A program made the translations under genes and the position numbers. Positions 31,536 to 40,337 of a stretch of 64,000 nt of DNA are shown here, in pieces. Within the stretch, counting starts at the first letter, position 1, and every line of letters starts with the position of its first letter. This DNA comes from Gammaproteobacteria bacterium (GTDB lineage: Bacteria > Pseudomonadota > Gammaproteobacteria > Steroidobacterales > Rariloculaceae): positions 1-64,000 of the forward strand of contig JAJDWR010000063.1 of NCBI GenBank assembly GCA_022825505.1. Reading direction: 5' to 3'. The notes beneath the pieces are model-generated. The model had not been told where the DNA came from. It was given only the letters and a program-made list of their open reading frames with translations, and ran no database searches.

Positions 31536-34274
31536 CTACAGCAGGTTGCCGTCCACATCCATGAAGTCCACGCGCCCCAGATCCAAAGCGCGCACGCTCT
31601 CCTCGATCGCCTCCAGGTCGCCGACCACGACCCACACCAGCCGGTCCGGCTGCAGCTCCGCCCGTGCCGCGGCATTGGCATCCTCGACGGTGACACCGCC
31701 CACCAGATCCGCGTAATGATCCCAATAGTCGTCCGGCAACCCGAAACGCACCAGCTCGGCAATGTCGCCGGCCACGGAGCGCGCCGTTTCCCATCGTCCC
31801 GGCAGGGTCAGCGTGTTGCGCCTGGCGAACGTGGCGATCTCGTCGCCGTCCACCGGCCGCTGGTCCAGCAGCTCGCGAATTTCGCGGTCCAGCTCCACCA
31901 GCGAGTCCGCCGTGCGGTCCGTCTGCACCGGCGCGTAGACGATGAAGGGGCGCTGGCTCTGCGTGTCCACCAGCATGGAACGCACGCCGTAGGACCAGGC
32001 CTTGTCCTCGCGCAGATTCATGTTGATCCGCGAAGTAAAGGCGCCGCCGAAGGCCTCGTTGGTGGCGCGCAGCGCCATCTCCCGCTCGTCGGACCGGTCG
32101 AAGACCAGTTGCCCGCCGAAAATGATGCTCTGTTCCGAACCCGGGCGATCCACCAGGATGACCCGGGACTCTTCCGGCAAATCAACCGTGGGGATGTTCT
32201 TCCCGGGTACCTCGCCGGGCGACCAGTCGGCGAACAGCGACTCGAGCATCGGCGCGATCTCATCGAGCGTCGTGTCGCCCACCACGATCATGGTGGCGTT
32301 GTTGGGCTTGAACCAGGTGTCGTGATAGGCAATCAGGTCGTCCCGGGTAATGGCGCTGACGGATGCCTCCGTCCCCGTGCCGGTCATGGGCAGGGCATAG
32401 GCGTGATCGTCGCCGTAAATGAGCGCCGGGAAGATCCTCAGCGCCATGGAAACGGGTTCGGATTTTTCCCGTTGGATCTGCGATAGCCGCAACCGGCGTT
32501 GCCGCTCCAGTTCTTCCCCGGAAAACGCCGGGTTGAGGATCACGTCGCTGTAAATGTCCAGCGAAGCGGCCAGGTTTTCCTTCAGCGCGGACAGCGACAC
32601 GGAGGAGAAATCCAGGTTGGCCCCCGCGCGAAGCTGGGCGCCCAGTTGCGCCAGTTCCTCGCTGATCTCAAGCGCCCCGCGTGTCGCGGTGCCCTGGTCC
32701 AGCAGCGTCATCGCAAGCGCTGCCGTGCCCGGTGCGCCGAACTGGTCGGCCGCGTAGCCGGCATCGAGCTGAAGGTTGAAGTTGACCACCGGAACGGCGC
32801 TGCGTTGCGCCACGATGAGTTGCATGCCGTTGGCAAGTTCCGCGCGCGCCAGCGCCGGAAACTCGGCGCCGGGAAACGACTCCGGCATGGGAAGGGCAGA
32901 GCGGTCCGCGTCATCGCCCGTAGCCGCCATGCGGTCGTCGTAAGGGTGAATCTCCAGAATGAATGACCCCTTGGCGAGCCAGTTTCCCGCCGCGACCCGC
33001 AAGTCCTCCCCCGTGGCCTTGTCCAGCAGCGCCAATGACGCTTTGTAGGCATCCGGCCGGCCGCCGAACACGGCGCTTTCCGCCAGGATCCCCGATTTGC
33101 CGGAAAAGCCCCCCACCCGCTCCACGCCGCGGATGAAGCTGGATCGGGACTGGGTAATCACGCGCGACAGTTCGCCGTCCGTGGGGCCGGTGTCCAGGAA
33201 GCGTTGCAGTTCCTCGTCCAGCGCCGCCTCCACCGCCGCCAGGTCCTGACCGGGCTGGGCCGTCGCCCAGAGGATGTACGCTCCGGAGATCTCCCCCTGG
33301 AAAATGAACCCGCCCGCATCCGTGGCCAACTGATCCTCGTAGACAAGGCGCTGGTAAAGTCGCGACGTCTGGCCCCCGGTCAGCACGCCGTTGGCGAGCG
33401 ACAGCAAGTCCAGGTCGGCGCTGCCCCACTCCGGTATCGGCCAGGTCCTGTAGATGCGGGCCTGCCGGACGCGGTCCTCCGTCACCATGCGCCGGTCCTG
33501 TTCGAGCGTCGGCACCCAGGCTTCCATGCGGGCCAGCGGCGGTCCGGGCGGGATGGCGCCGAAGTGGCGCTGAGCGCTGTCGCGGGCGGTCTCCACGTCG
33601 ATGTCGCCGGCCAGCACCAGGGTGGCGTTGTTGGGGCCGTAATAGGTCCTGAACCACTCGTGAACGTCGTCCAGGCTGGCGGCGTTCAGGTCCTCCATGG
33701 AGCCGATGACCGACCATGAATAGGGATGCCCCTCCGGGAAGACGTTTTCCACGATGTAGGTGAAGGCCTTTCCGTAGGGCTGGTTCTCGCCCTGGCGCTT
33801 CTCGTTCTGCACCACCCCGCGCTGCTCGTCCAGCTTCTCCTGGGTGACGGCGCCGAGCAGGTGCCCCATGCGGTCGGACTCCAGCCACAGGGCCAGGTCC
33901 AGAGCGCTCGAGGGTACGGTCTGGAAATAATTCGTGCGGTCGTTGTTGGTGGTGCCGTTGATGCCCGTCACGCCCACCTGCTCCAGCGGTTCGAAATACT
34001 CCCGGTCGTGGTTTTCGCTGCCGTTGAACATCAGGTGCTCGAACAGGTGTGCGAAGCCTGTCTTGCCCACGCTTTCGTTCCTGGAGCCGACGTGGTACCA
34101 GAGAGTGACCGCGACGATGGGCGCCTTGCGGTCTTCGTGGACGATGACTCTCAGGCCGTTGTCGAGGTTGAACTCCTCGTAGGGAATGTCAATCCCGGCG
34201 GTGGCCTGCGCGAGTGCGCCGCCGGAAAGGCTCAATCCGGTTGTACAGCATAGAAGCATTGTGAACGGTCTCAT
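31536..34274 (-). CDS. M16-family zinc metallopeptidase, two-domain, exported
   Basis: The 912-residue protein has a signal peptide (about 1-23) and two M16 halves. The N-terminal half holds the inverted zinc motif HLFEH (residues 76-80) after 'LWYHVGSRNESVGKTGFA', plus a downstream glutamate region 'EKRQGENQPYGKAF'. The second half (about 475-905) lacks the HXXEH motif, as in pitrilysin-type enzymes where it only closes the chamber. Known members degrade small peptides in the periplasm. The length is typical of two-domain fused secreted M16 peptidases. It is divergent from proline iminopeptidase. Its start, 139 bases from that gene, has no clear ribosome site. Confidence 0.92.
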   Translation of the reverse strand: MRPFTMLLCCTTGLSLSGGALAQATAGIDIPYEEFNLDNGLRVIVHEDRKAPIVAVTLWYHVGSRNESVGKTGFAHLFEHLMFNGSENHDREYFEPLEQVGVTGINGTTNNDRTNYFQTVPSSALDLALWLESDRMGHLLGAVTQEKLDEQRGVVQNEKRQGENQPYGKAFTYIVENVFPEGHPYSWSVIGSMEDLNAASLDDVHEWFRTYYGPNNATLVLAGDIDVETARDSAQRHFGAIPPGPPLARMEAWVPTLEQDRRMVTEDRVRQARIYRTWPIPEWGSADLDLLSLANGVLTGGQTSRLYQRLVYEDQLATDAGGFIFQGEISGAYILWATAQPGQDLAAVEAALDEELQRFLDTGPTDGELSRVITQSRSSFIRGVERVGGFSGKSGILAESAVFGGRPDAYKASLALLDKATGEDLRVAAGNWLAKGSFILEIHPYDDRMAATGDDADRSALPMPESFPGAEFPALARAELANGMQLIVAQRSAVPVVNFNLQLDAGYAADQFGAPGTAALAMTLLDQGTATRGALEISEELAQLGAQLRAGANLDFSSVSLSALKENLAASLDIYSDVILNPAFSGEELERQRRLRLSQIQREKSEPVSMALRIFPALIYGDDHAYALPMTGTGTEASVSAITRDDLIAYHDTWFKPNNATMIVVGDTTLDEIAPMLESLFADWSPGEVPGKNIPTVDLPEESRVILVDRPGSEQSIIFGGQLVFDRSDEREMALRATNEAFGGAFTSRINMNLREDKAWSYGVRSMLVDTQSQRPFIVYAPVQTDRTADSLVELDREIRELLDQRPVDGDEIATFARRNTLTLPGRWETARSVAGDIAELVRFGLPDDYWDHYADLVGGVTVEDANAAARAELQPDRLVWVVVGDLEAIEESVRALDLGRVDFMDVDGNLL

Positions 34275-34412
34275 GATGGAATTCCCGGGATCGCGGTATT
34301 ATGTTGACCCTGCGTTGGAATCATAGTTCAGGCGGCAGCGGCTCGGCCAGCAGACGGCCGGTTCCGGGCGGTTGCCGTCCTCGAAAACCCTCTCGATCAA
34401 GGCACGTTGAAT

Positions 34413-35372
34413 ATGCAAGAAAGGCGCGTCCTTTACCCGCCGCTGGAACCCCATGACCAGGGATCGCTTCTCGTGGGCGGCGAACACGCCATCTACTACG
34501 AGCAGTGCGGCAACCCCGAGGGCAAGCCAGCCGTCTTCGTGCACGGCGGACCCGGCGGGGGCGGCGATGTCGGGGCCCGCCGATTCTTCGATCCGGACCG
34601 CTATCGAATCGTGGTCTTCGACCAGCGGGGCGCCGGGCGCAGCCGGCCGTTCGCGTCATTGAACGACAACACCACCTGGCACCTGGTCGAGGACATGGAG
34701 CTGGTGCGCGAGCACCTGGGTATCGAACAGTGGCTCGTGTTCGGCGGTTCCTGGGGAAGCACGCTGTCGCTGGCCTATGCGCAAAGCCATCCGCGGGCCG
34801 TCAGCGAACTGGTGCTGCGGGGCATTTTCCTGCTCCGCAGCAAGGAAATCCACTGGTTCTACCAGCACGGCGCCAGCGAAATCTACCCGGATCAGTGGGC
34901 GCATTTCCTCGAGCCCATTCCCGTGGAAGAGCGCGGCGATCTGCTCGCGGCCTACCATCGGCGGCTGACCGACGGCGACCGAGACACCCGCCTGGCGGCG
35001 GCCAGGGCCTGGTCCATCTGGGAGGGTTCCACCAGTTTCCTGCGGCCGGACCCGAAGCGCACGGAGCAGTTCGGCTCGCCGGACTTCGCCGTTGCCCTGG
35101 CCACCATCGAGGCTCACTATTTCGTCAACAGGGGGTTCTTCTTTAGCGAGAACCAGTTGCTGGAGGGTGTGGAGGCCATACGCGGGATTCCGGCGGTCAT
35201 TGTCCAGGGCCGCTACGACGTGGTCTGCCCCATGACGACAGCGTGGGACCTGGCGTCCCGCTGGCCGGAAGCGGACCTGCGCATCGTGGCCGACGCGGGC
35301 CATTCGGCCTACGAACCCGGCATTACCCATGAACTGGTCTCGGCCACCGATGCATTCGTCGGCTGCGGATGA
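34413..35372 (+). CDS. pip: Proline iminopeptidase
   Basis: The 319-residue cytoplasmic alpha/beta hydrolase of family S33 has the oxyanion motif HGGPGGGG (about 44-51) and the 'DQRGAGRS' strand (about 70-77) diagnostic of proline iminopeptidases. The nucleophile elbow is GGSWGS (Ser113). A C-terminal 'QGRYDVVCP' aspartate and 'DAGHSAYEP' histidine complete the triad. It removes N-terminal proline from peptides. A TTG at 34407 is in frame, but ATG 34413 gives the usual family N-terminus. The stop overlaps the dihydroorotase start by four bases, so the genes are coupled though not obviously related in pathway. Confidence 0.93.
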   Translation: MQERRVLYPPLEPHDQGSLLVGGEHAIYYEQCGNPEGKPAVFVHGGPGGGGDVGARRFFDPDRYRIVVFDQRGAGRSRPFASLNDNTTWHLVEDMELVREHLGIEQWLVFGGSWGSTLSLAYAQSHPRAVSELVLRGIFLLRSKEIHWFYQHGASEIYPDQWAHFLEPIPVEERGDLLAAYHRRLTDGDRDTRLAAARAWSIWEGSTSFLRPDPKRTEQFGSPDFAVALATIEAHYFVNRGFFFSENQLLEGVEAIRGIPAVIVQGRYDVVCPMTTAWDLASRWPEADLRIVADAGHSAYEPGITHELVSATDAFVGCG

Positions 35373-36715
35373 TGACTGGCAACAAAATCCTTCTGGTCAA
35401 CGCCAGGCTGGTCAACGAGGGCGAAGTCAGGGAAGTTGACGTTCTCGTCGAGGGTGACCGCATCGGCAGGATCGAGACGCAGGTGAGCGCCCGGTCGGGA
35501 TGGGAGGTCATCGATCTGGAAGGACGCTACCTGTTCCCCGGCCTGATCGACGACCAGGTGCACTTTCGCGAGCCCGGCCTCACGCACAAGGGCTCGCTGG
35601 CCACCGAGTCTCGGGCGGCGATACGCGGCGGTGTGACCAGCGTGATGGAGATGCCCAATACCTCGCCGCCCACCACCGACAGGAAGGCGCTTGAGGACAA
35701 GTTGAGCCGCGCACGAGGCCGTGCCCTCAGCAACTACGCGTTCTACCTCGGAGCAACCAACGGCAACCTTGAAGAAATCCGGCGAATCACCCGCGCCCAC
35801 GCGTGCGGGATCAAGGTATTCATGGGCGCCTCCACCGGCAACATGCTGGTGGACGACCCTGCTGCGCTGGAGGGCATCTTCGCCCATGCGCCGCTGCCCG
35901 TGGCGACGCACTGCGAGGACACGCCGACCATTCTCGCCAACGAGGACCGCTTCCGGGCGCGCTACGGCGAGGACGTGCCCATGAGCGCGCATCCGCTGAT
36001 TCGGTCCGCGGAGGCCTGCTACCGGTCGTCGTCGCTGGCTGTCGATCTGGCCAGGCGGCATGGAACCCGGCTGCACGTCCTGCACCTCACCACTGCCCTG
36101 GAACTGGAACTCTTTGAGCCCGGATCGCTGGCGGACAAGCGCATCACCGCCGAGGTGTGCGTGCACCACCTGTGGTTCGACGAGTCCCGCTATGCGGACC
36201 TCGGCAGCCGCATCAAGTGCAATCCCGCCATCAAGACGCGGGACGACAGGGAGGGGCTGCTCGAGGGCGTGCGCGACGGCCGCATCGACGTGATCGCCAC
36301 CGACCACGCACCCCATACCCTCGAGGAGAAATCCCGGCCGTACTTCGAGGCGCCTGCCGGGCTGCCCCTGGTGCAGCACTCGCTGCAGATGCTGATGGAA
36401 TGCCACCTGTCGGGCGAGATTGCGCTTACGGCAATCCCCGAGAAAACTGCACACAATCCCGCTTGTCTGTTCGGAGTCGTCGACAGGGGATTCGTACGGG
36501 AGGGTTACTTCGCCGACCTGGTGGCGGTAGACGTGAACGGGGGGGAACTGGTGACTCCGGAGAGCCTTGAATACAAGTGTGGCTGGTCGCCGCTGGAAGG
36601 GCAGAGTTTCAGTTCACGCGTCCACCTGACGATGCTGAACGGCGAGGTGGTGTTTCGGGACGGGCGCCTCGCGAAGCAGCCTCGCGGCCGAAAGCTGGAA
36701 TTCGAAGAACGCTGA
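35369..36715 (+). CDS. pyrC: Dihydroorotase (DDQVHFREPG subfamily)
   Basis: The 448-residue amidohydrolase makes dihydroorotate from carbamoyl-aspartate, step three of pyrimidine synthesis. It has an 'YLFPGLIDDQVHFREPG' entry motif (residues about 55-70), the carboxylated lysine in 'IKVFMGAST' (Lys149), His181 (THCED), His236/239 (HVLHLTT) and catalytic Asp312 (ATDHAPH). In most class I enzymes the entry motif reads DxHVHxREPG; here glutamine replaces the first histidine. I recall the same DDQVHFREPG form in many Bacteroidetes dihydroorotases, so it is a subfamily trait rather than a defect. The start overlaps the pip stop (ATGA), with a second ATG directly after it. Confidence 0.88.
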   Translation: MMTGNKILLVNARLVNEGEVREVDVLVEGDRIGRIETQVSARSGWEVIDLEGRYLFPGLIDDQVHFREPGLTHKGSLATESRAAIRGGVTSVMEMPNTSPPTTDRKALEDKLSRARGRALSNYAFYLGATNGNLEEIRRITRAHACGIKVFMGASTGNMLVDDPAALEGIFAHAPLPVATHCEDTPTILANEDRFRARYGEDVPMSAHPLIRSAEACYRSSSLAVDLARRHGTRLHVLHLTTALELELFEPGSLADKRITAEVCVHHLWFDESRYADLGSRIKCNPAIKTRDDREGLLEGVRDGRIDVIATDHAPHTLEEKSRPYFEAPAGLPLVQHSLQMLMECHLSGEIALTAIPEKTAHNPACLFGVVDRGFVREGYFADLVAVDVNGGELVTPESLEYKCGWSPLEGQSFSSRVHLTMLNGEVVFRDGRLAKQPRGRKLEFEER

Positions 36716-36760
36716 ACCCAAATTGCCGGCTCGCGTGACCTTCGTCAACAAGCTGTGCAG

Positions 36761-36829
36761 AAAAAAATGGGGACCCGATCGGCCGTCCTGATGTTCTTGA
36801 CGGCAGTGCCGGGGAAACCACGGGTCCCC
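36761..36829 (-). terminator. Intrinsic terminator of the small exported-protein gene
   Basis: On the minus strand GGGGACCCG (36829-36821) pairs with CGGGTCCCC (36777-36769), enclosing an inner GCCGTC/GACGGC stem. This is followed, after one A, by seven T (36767-36761). The U-tract exists only in the leftward direction, so it terminates the transcript of the gene at 36921-37229 and not pyrC, which ends convergently at 36715. Confidence 0.75.
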
Positions 36830-36920
36830 GAGTGGCCTCCCGGCCATGCCCGCACCACGCTTGAACGTGCGGGCGATGGATCAGGCGGGCAGGGAGGTGT
36901 CCGCCGACCCGTTACAGTCT

Positions 36921-37229
36921 CTAGCCGCGGATGCCTGTGGCATTGAGGGCCGCGCCGTGAACCGAACGTTCCAGGCGGTTCCTGACAACATCCCGGTACC
37001 GTGCGTGCACGGTTCGGGCGAATGTCGCCATCTCGGCTTCAAATCGGGCCTTGTTCGCGCGATACTCAGCCGCCTCGTCGGCACCGTTGACAGTGACTTC
37101 CGCGATGACGGGCAGCGCCTCGCGGATATCCTCAACGATCACGGACGGCTCACGCGCCAAAGCCGTATTGAGACCGATCCCAAACACGGCCAGCATGATC
37201 GCCAGTGAGTGCAGTCTTCGTGTGTTCAT
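36921..37229 (-). CDS. Small exported protein of unknown family, sigma-54 controlled
   Basis: The 102-residue precursor has a clean signal peptide (MNTRRLHSLAIMLAVFGIGL, cleavage near ALA at about 25). A highly charged, mostly helical mature part of about 77 residues includes 'YRANKARFEAEMATFARTVHARYRDVVRNRL'. It contains no cysteine and no membrane anchor. I do not recognise the family. ATG 37229 has GAGGAG six bases upstream, while the ATG at 37235 directly abuts it and is rejected. It forms a complete one-gene unit: a sigma-54-type promoter at 37271-37287, this gene, then an intrinsic terminator at 36761-36829. It is divergent from the sigma-54 activator gene, its presumed regulator. Confidence 0.72.
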   Translation of the reverse strand: MNTRRLHSLAIMLAVFGIGLNTALAREPSVIVEDIREALPVIAEVTVNGADEAAEYRANKARFEAEMATFARTVHARYRDVVRNRLERSVHGAALNATGIRG

Positions 37230-37270
37230 GATCATCTCCTCTGGTTGAGTTGTTTACTTGGACAAGTAAG

Positions 37271-37287
37271 TGCACAAGACGTGCCAA
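37271..37287 (-). promoter_or_regulatory. Sigma-54 (-24/-12) promoter of the small exported-protein gene
   Basis: The minus strand reads TTGGCACGTCTTGTGCA, with the invariant GG (-24) and GC (-12) separated by exactly ten bases. It matches the consensus TTGGCACG-N4-TTGCA at all but one stated position (GTGCA for TTGCA). The predicted start is near 37260, giving a leader of about 31 bases with GAGGAG before the ATG at 37229. Confidence 0.85.
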
Positions 37288-37332
37288 CTCCCGATTCACG
37301 GAAAATCAAGGGTTTGGCGACGACCCAATACA

Positions 37333-37384
37333 CGGAAATCCGAAAAATAACGGAAATCCGTTGATTTGAGTCACGGAATACCGT
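37333..37384. promoter_or_regulatory. Three palindromic boxes, candidate enhancer/operator of the sigma-54 activator
   Basis: Three inverted repeats of the form (A)CGG(A)-loop-(T)CCG(T) occur here. They are CGGAAATCCG at 37333-37342, AACGGAAATCCGTT at 37349-37362 and ACGGAATACCGT at 37373-37384. Their centres lie about 78, 96 and 119 bases upstream of the predicted sigma-54 transcription start, the usual enhancer distance. The last one lies 12 bases before the activator's own ATG, so autoregulation is also likely. Confidence 0.7.
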
Positions 37385-37396
37385 AAAGTTTCCCGC

Positions 37397-39187
37397 ATGG
37401 AGACTGACTACCGTCCGTTCTTTCGCATGAGCCCGGTCCTTGCGGTGGCCCTGAACGAGGAAGGTTTCGTGCTGGATGCCACGGAAGCGTGGCTGCAGCG
37501 TTTTGGCTACGACCGCGACGGGATTCACCGGCTGCGGGCGCGGGAATTGTCCAGTCCCGCGGTGATGCAGCGCATCGAGAACGACTACCTGCCGTTGTTG
37601 CGCCGCACCGGACGCCTGAACAACGTCCCGGTGGACCTGTACACGCGCTCGGGCGAGCAGGTCGACTGCATGGCCAACGTCGCGATCGACGGAGAAGGCC
37701 GTACCGTCGTGGCCTATGCCGAAATCAGCGAGGCGAACCGGATCGAGGAGCAGTACCAGGATCTCTACCGGGGCACGCCGGCCATGATGCATACGGTCAA
37801 CAGCGAGGGCTGCATCGTCCATGCCAGCGATCGCTGGCTTGCCAAAATGGGCTACCGGCGCCGCGAAGTGCTGGGCAGAAACATCCTCGAGTTCCTGGCC
37901 GGTGACAGCGGGCTGGACCGCCAGTCGGTGATCGACATCATCGCCGAGGGCGAACTGGACAACGAACCGCGAAGTTACACGACCAGGTCGGGCGAGACCA
38001 TCGAGACGCTGGTGTCGTCGCGCGCGGACCGGGGCACGGATGGCCGGGTCCGGCGCCTGCACGTCGCCATGAAGGACGTCACCGAGCGCAACCGCGCCGA
38101 GCGGCGCCTGCGGGCCGCCTTCGAAGAAAACGCGCAATTGCGCAGGGAACTGGAGCGCGAGCGAGATTACCTGCGCGAGGAAGTGCAGGTGTCCATGAAC
38201 TTCGGGCGAATCATCGGCGAAAGTCCGGCGCTGAAGAAGATGCTGGCGCGGGTCGAGGCCGTGGCGCAGACATCGGCAAGCGTCCTGATCCAGGGCGAAT
38301 CCGGTACGGGCAAGGAACTGGTGGCCCACGTGATCCACACGCGAAGTCCGCGCAGCGGGGGGCCGCTGGTCAAGGTCAACTGCGCCTCCATTCCCGGCGA
38401 ACTGTTCGAGAGCGAATTCTTCGGCCACGTCAAGGGCGCCTTTACCGGCGCGCACCGCGACCGCATCGGCCGCTTCCAGCTGGCCGACGGTGGCACGCTG
38501 TTCATGGACGAGATCGGTGAAATCCCCCTGGATCTGCAGGGCAAGCTGCTGCGGGTGCTCCAGGAGGGCGAATTCGAGCAGGTGGGAAGCGACCGCACCC
38601 GCTCGGTGAACGTGCGCGTGGTGGCGGCAACCAATCGGAATCTCGACAAGGCGGTGGAGGACGGAGCCTTTCGCGAAGATCTTTTCTATCGTCTCAGCGT
38701 CTTTCCCATCGACGTGCCGCCGCTACGGGACCGGGACGAAGACATCGTGCAGCTTGCCAGCCACTTCCTGGAGAAGATCTGCCAGGATTTCGGCCACCGG
38801 CCGCTTTCTCTCAGCCGCCAGCACCTGCAGTTGCTGAGCAGGTACGACTGGCCGGGCAATGTACGGGAACTGAAGAATGTCATCGAGCGCGCGGTGATCC
38901 TGTCGCAGGGCAAGGTCCTGCGCCTTGACCTGGCCATGGCCGACATCCCGAAAACGGCATCTGTTGCGGTACCCGTCTCCGACCCCTCGAACGGGGACGG
39001 TGAGCCGGCCCTCATGAGCGAGCAGCAGCTATTGGAACTTCAGAAAAACAACCTGCTGTTGGCGTTGCGCGCGACCGGCTGGCGCGTTTCCGGTCCGCGC
39101 GGAGCCGCCACGCTGGTGGGCCTCAAGCCATCGACGTTTACCGACCGCATGAAGAAATTCGGAATCGCGCGGCCGCAGCCCGCCTGA
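37397..39187 (+). CDS. Sigma-54-dependent activator with two PAS domains and Fis-type HTH
   Basis: The 596-residue cytoplasmic regulator has two N-terminal PAS-like domains (about 8-115 and 118-235) and a short coiled coil (236-262). The AAA+ domain (about 268-500) has Walker A GESGTGKE (300-307), the sigma-54-contacting GAFTGA loop (347-352), Walker B 'GGTLFMDEIGE' (Asp371-Glu372) and an arginine-finger region 'FREDLFYRLSVFPI'. A C-terminal Fis-like HTH (about 540-590) resembles FhlA/NorR-type activators ('GWRVSGPRGAATLVGLKPSTF'). There is no receiver domain, so the PAS domains probably sense a ligand, redox state or haem directly. It is divergent from the small exported-protein gene with three palindromes between, its likely binding sites. 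Confidence 0.93.
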   Translation: METDYRPFFRMSPVLAVALNEEGFVLDATEAWLQRFGYDRDGIHRLRARELSSPAVMQRIENDYLPLLRRTGRLNNVPVDLYTRSGEQVDCMANVAIDGEGRTVVAYAEISEANRIEEQYQDLYRGTPAMMHTVNSEGCIVHASDRWLAKMGYRRREVLGRNILEFLAGDSGLDRQSVIDIIAEGELDNEPRSYTTRSGETIETLVSSRADRGTDGRVRRLHVAMKDVTERNRAERRLRAAFEENAQLRRELERERDYLREEVQVSMNFGRIIGESPALKKMLARVEAVAQTSASVLIQGESGTGKELVAHVIHTRSPRSGGPLVKVNCASIPGELFESEFFGHVKGAFTGAHRDRIGRFQLADGGTLFMDEIGEIPLDLQGKLLRVLQEGEFEQVGSDRTRSVNVRVVAATNRNLDKAVEDGAFREDLFYRLSVFPIDVPPLRDRDEDIVQLASHFLEKICQDFGHRPLSLSRQHLQLLSRYDWPGNVRELKNVIERAVILSQGKVLRLDLAMADIPKTASVAVPVSDPSNGDGEPALMSEQQLLELQKNNLLLALRATGWRVSGPRGAATLVGLKPSTFTDRMKKFGIARPQPA

Positions 39188-39226
39188 AACGCCGGAGCAG
39201 GGAGCCGCTTCCCGCGCCGGTATCCG

Positions 39227-40288
39227 TCAGGGGTTCAGTATCAGCTTCTGCACCCGCCAGTTGTTCAGATCCGCAATGTACAGCACGCCCTCCTGGGAGC
39301 AGTCGATACCGTGAAGCCAGTTGAACTGGCCCAACTGCCGGCCGGCCTCGCCCAGCATGCCCAGGATCTTTCCGTCCAGCGTGAGCTTGTAGATGCGGCC
39401 GGGATGCTCGTCGCCAGCCCAGAGGTATTGCGGATCGCCCGGTGTAATGCAAAGCGACCAGGGCCGCGTCGCGTCCGGCAGATCCGGATTGACGTTGCCC
39501 AGCACCGGCTGCATGGTCTTGTCGTAGGGTACGTTGAGCAGCATGACCCGGAGCAGGTTGCCGTCCGAATCGAACACCTGGATACGGCGGTTGGTGCGGT
39601 CGGCCACGTAGATGTTGCCGTCCCGGTCGGCCTGCATGCTGTGGGGCAGGTCGAACTGGCCGGGTTCGGAGCCGTAGGAACCCCAGGACTTGATCCAGTT
39701 GCCGTGCCTGTCCATCTTGGCGACGCGCGAGTTGAGATAACCGTCGCTGACATAGATGTTGTCCTCGGCGTCCCAGGCCACGTCGGTCGGTCCACCGAAG
39801 AACCCGTCCACCTGGACCGCGTCGGCGCCGGTGACGTGTTCGTACTCGTCGAAGCCCTCGGGCCGGCGGCCGAGATTCAATGTCACATAGCCGGCCGGAT
39901 CGAACTTGACTACCGTATTCGCGCCCTTGTCGACGACCCACAGGTTGTCGTACCGGTCGTAGCGAATCGTGTGCGAGTAACCGAATCCATAGACGTTCTG
40001 GCCGATCTCGCGCACGAAGTAACCTTCGGGGTCAAACTCCAGCAACTGGGAGGTGGCGTTGCGGTAGAGGGGACCGCCGTTGCTCGCCGAACCGGGGTGA
40101 TTCAGGACCATGATGTAGCCCCTGGAATTGACCGCGACCCCCAGCACCTCGCCGAGGTTCATCTCCGGCGAATACTTCAGAAAGTCGGGTACGGACTCGT
40201 ATGGAATCAGCGGCACGTCGTAGTCGACCCATTCGGCCCGGGCAAGCGCCGCTGCCAGCGTCAAGAGCAGAATCGAAAGCAGTCTCAT
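39227..40288 (-). CDS. Secreted NHL-repeat six-bladed propeller (amidating-lyase-like)
   Basis: The 353-residue protein has a signal peptide (about 1-18, ending ARA). NHL-type repeats include 'LGVAVNSRGYIMVLNHPG', 'IRYDRYDNLWVVDKGANTVVKFDPAGYV', 'DVAWDAEDNIYVSDGYLNSRVAKMDRHG', 'MQADRDGNIYVADRTNRRIQVFDSDG' and 'LHGIDCSQEGVLYIADLNNWRVQKL'. The pattern resembles the lyase domain of peptidylglycine alpha-amidating enzymes and related bacterial propellers, but catalytic residues were not verified, so only the fold is claimed. The ATG has GGAG about eight bases upstream. The next gene upstream on the same strand is the cyclase-family protein, 49 bases away, so co-transcription is plausible. Confidence 0.82.
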   Translation of the reverse strand: MRLLSILLLTLAAALARAEWVDYDVPLIPYESVPDFLKYSPEMNLGEVLGVAVNSRGYIMVLNHPGSASNGGPLYRNATSQLLEFDPEGYFVREIGQNVYGFGYSHTIRYDRYDNLWVVDKGANTVVKFDPAGYVTLNLGRRPEGFDEYEHVTGADAVQVDGFFGGPTDVAWDAEDNIYVSDGYLNSRVAKMDRHGNWIKSWGSYGSEPGQFDLPHSMQADRDGNIYVADRTNRRIQVFDSDGNLLRVMLLNVPYDKTMQPVLGNVNPDLPDATRPWSLCITPGDPQYLWAGDEHPGRIYKLTLDGKILGMLGEAGRQLGQFNWLHGIDCSQEGVLYIADLNNWRVQKLILNP

Positions 40289-40337
40289 GACAAACTCCTT
40301 CAGATGAGATCGGGCTGCAATGCGTCCTTGATCCTGA

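Noticed and set aside
36721..36920. Small gene between pyrC and the exported-protein gene
   Set aside because: Short open frames here lack ribosome sites and overlap the terminator hairpin; the sequence is explained as 3' untranslated DNA.
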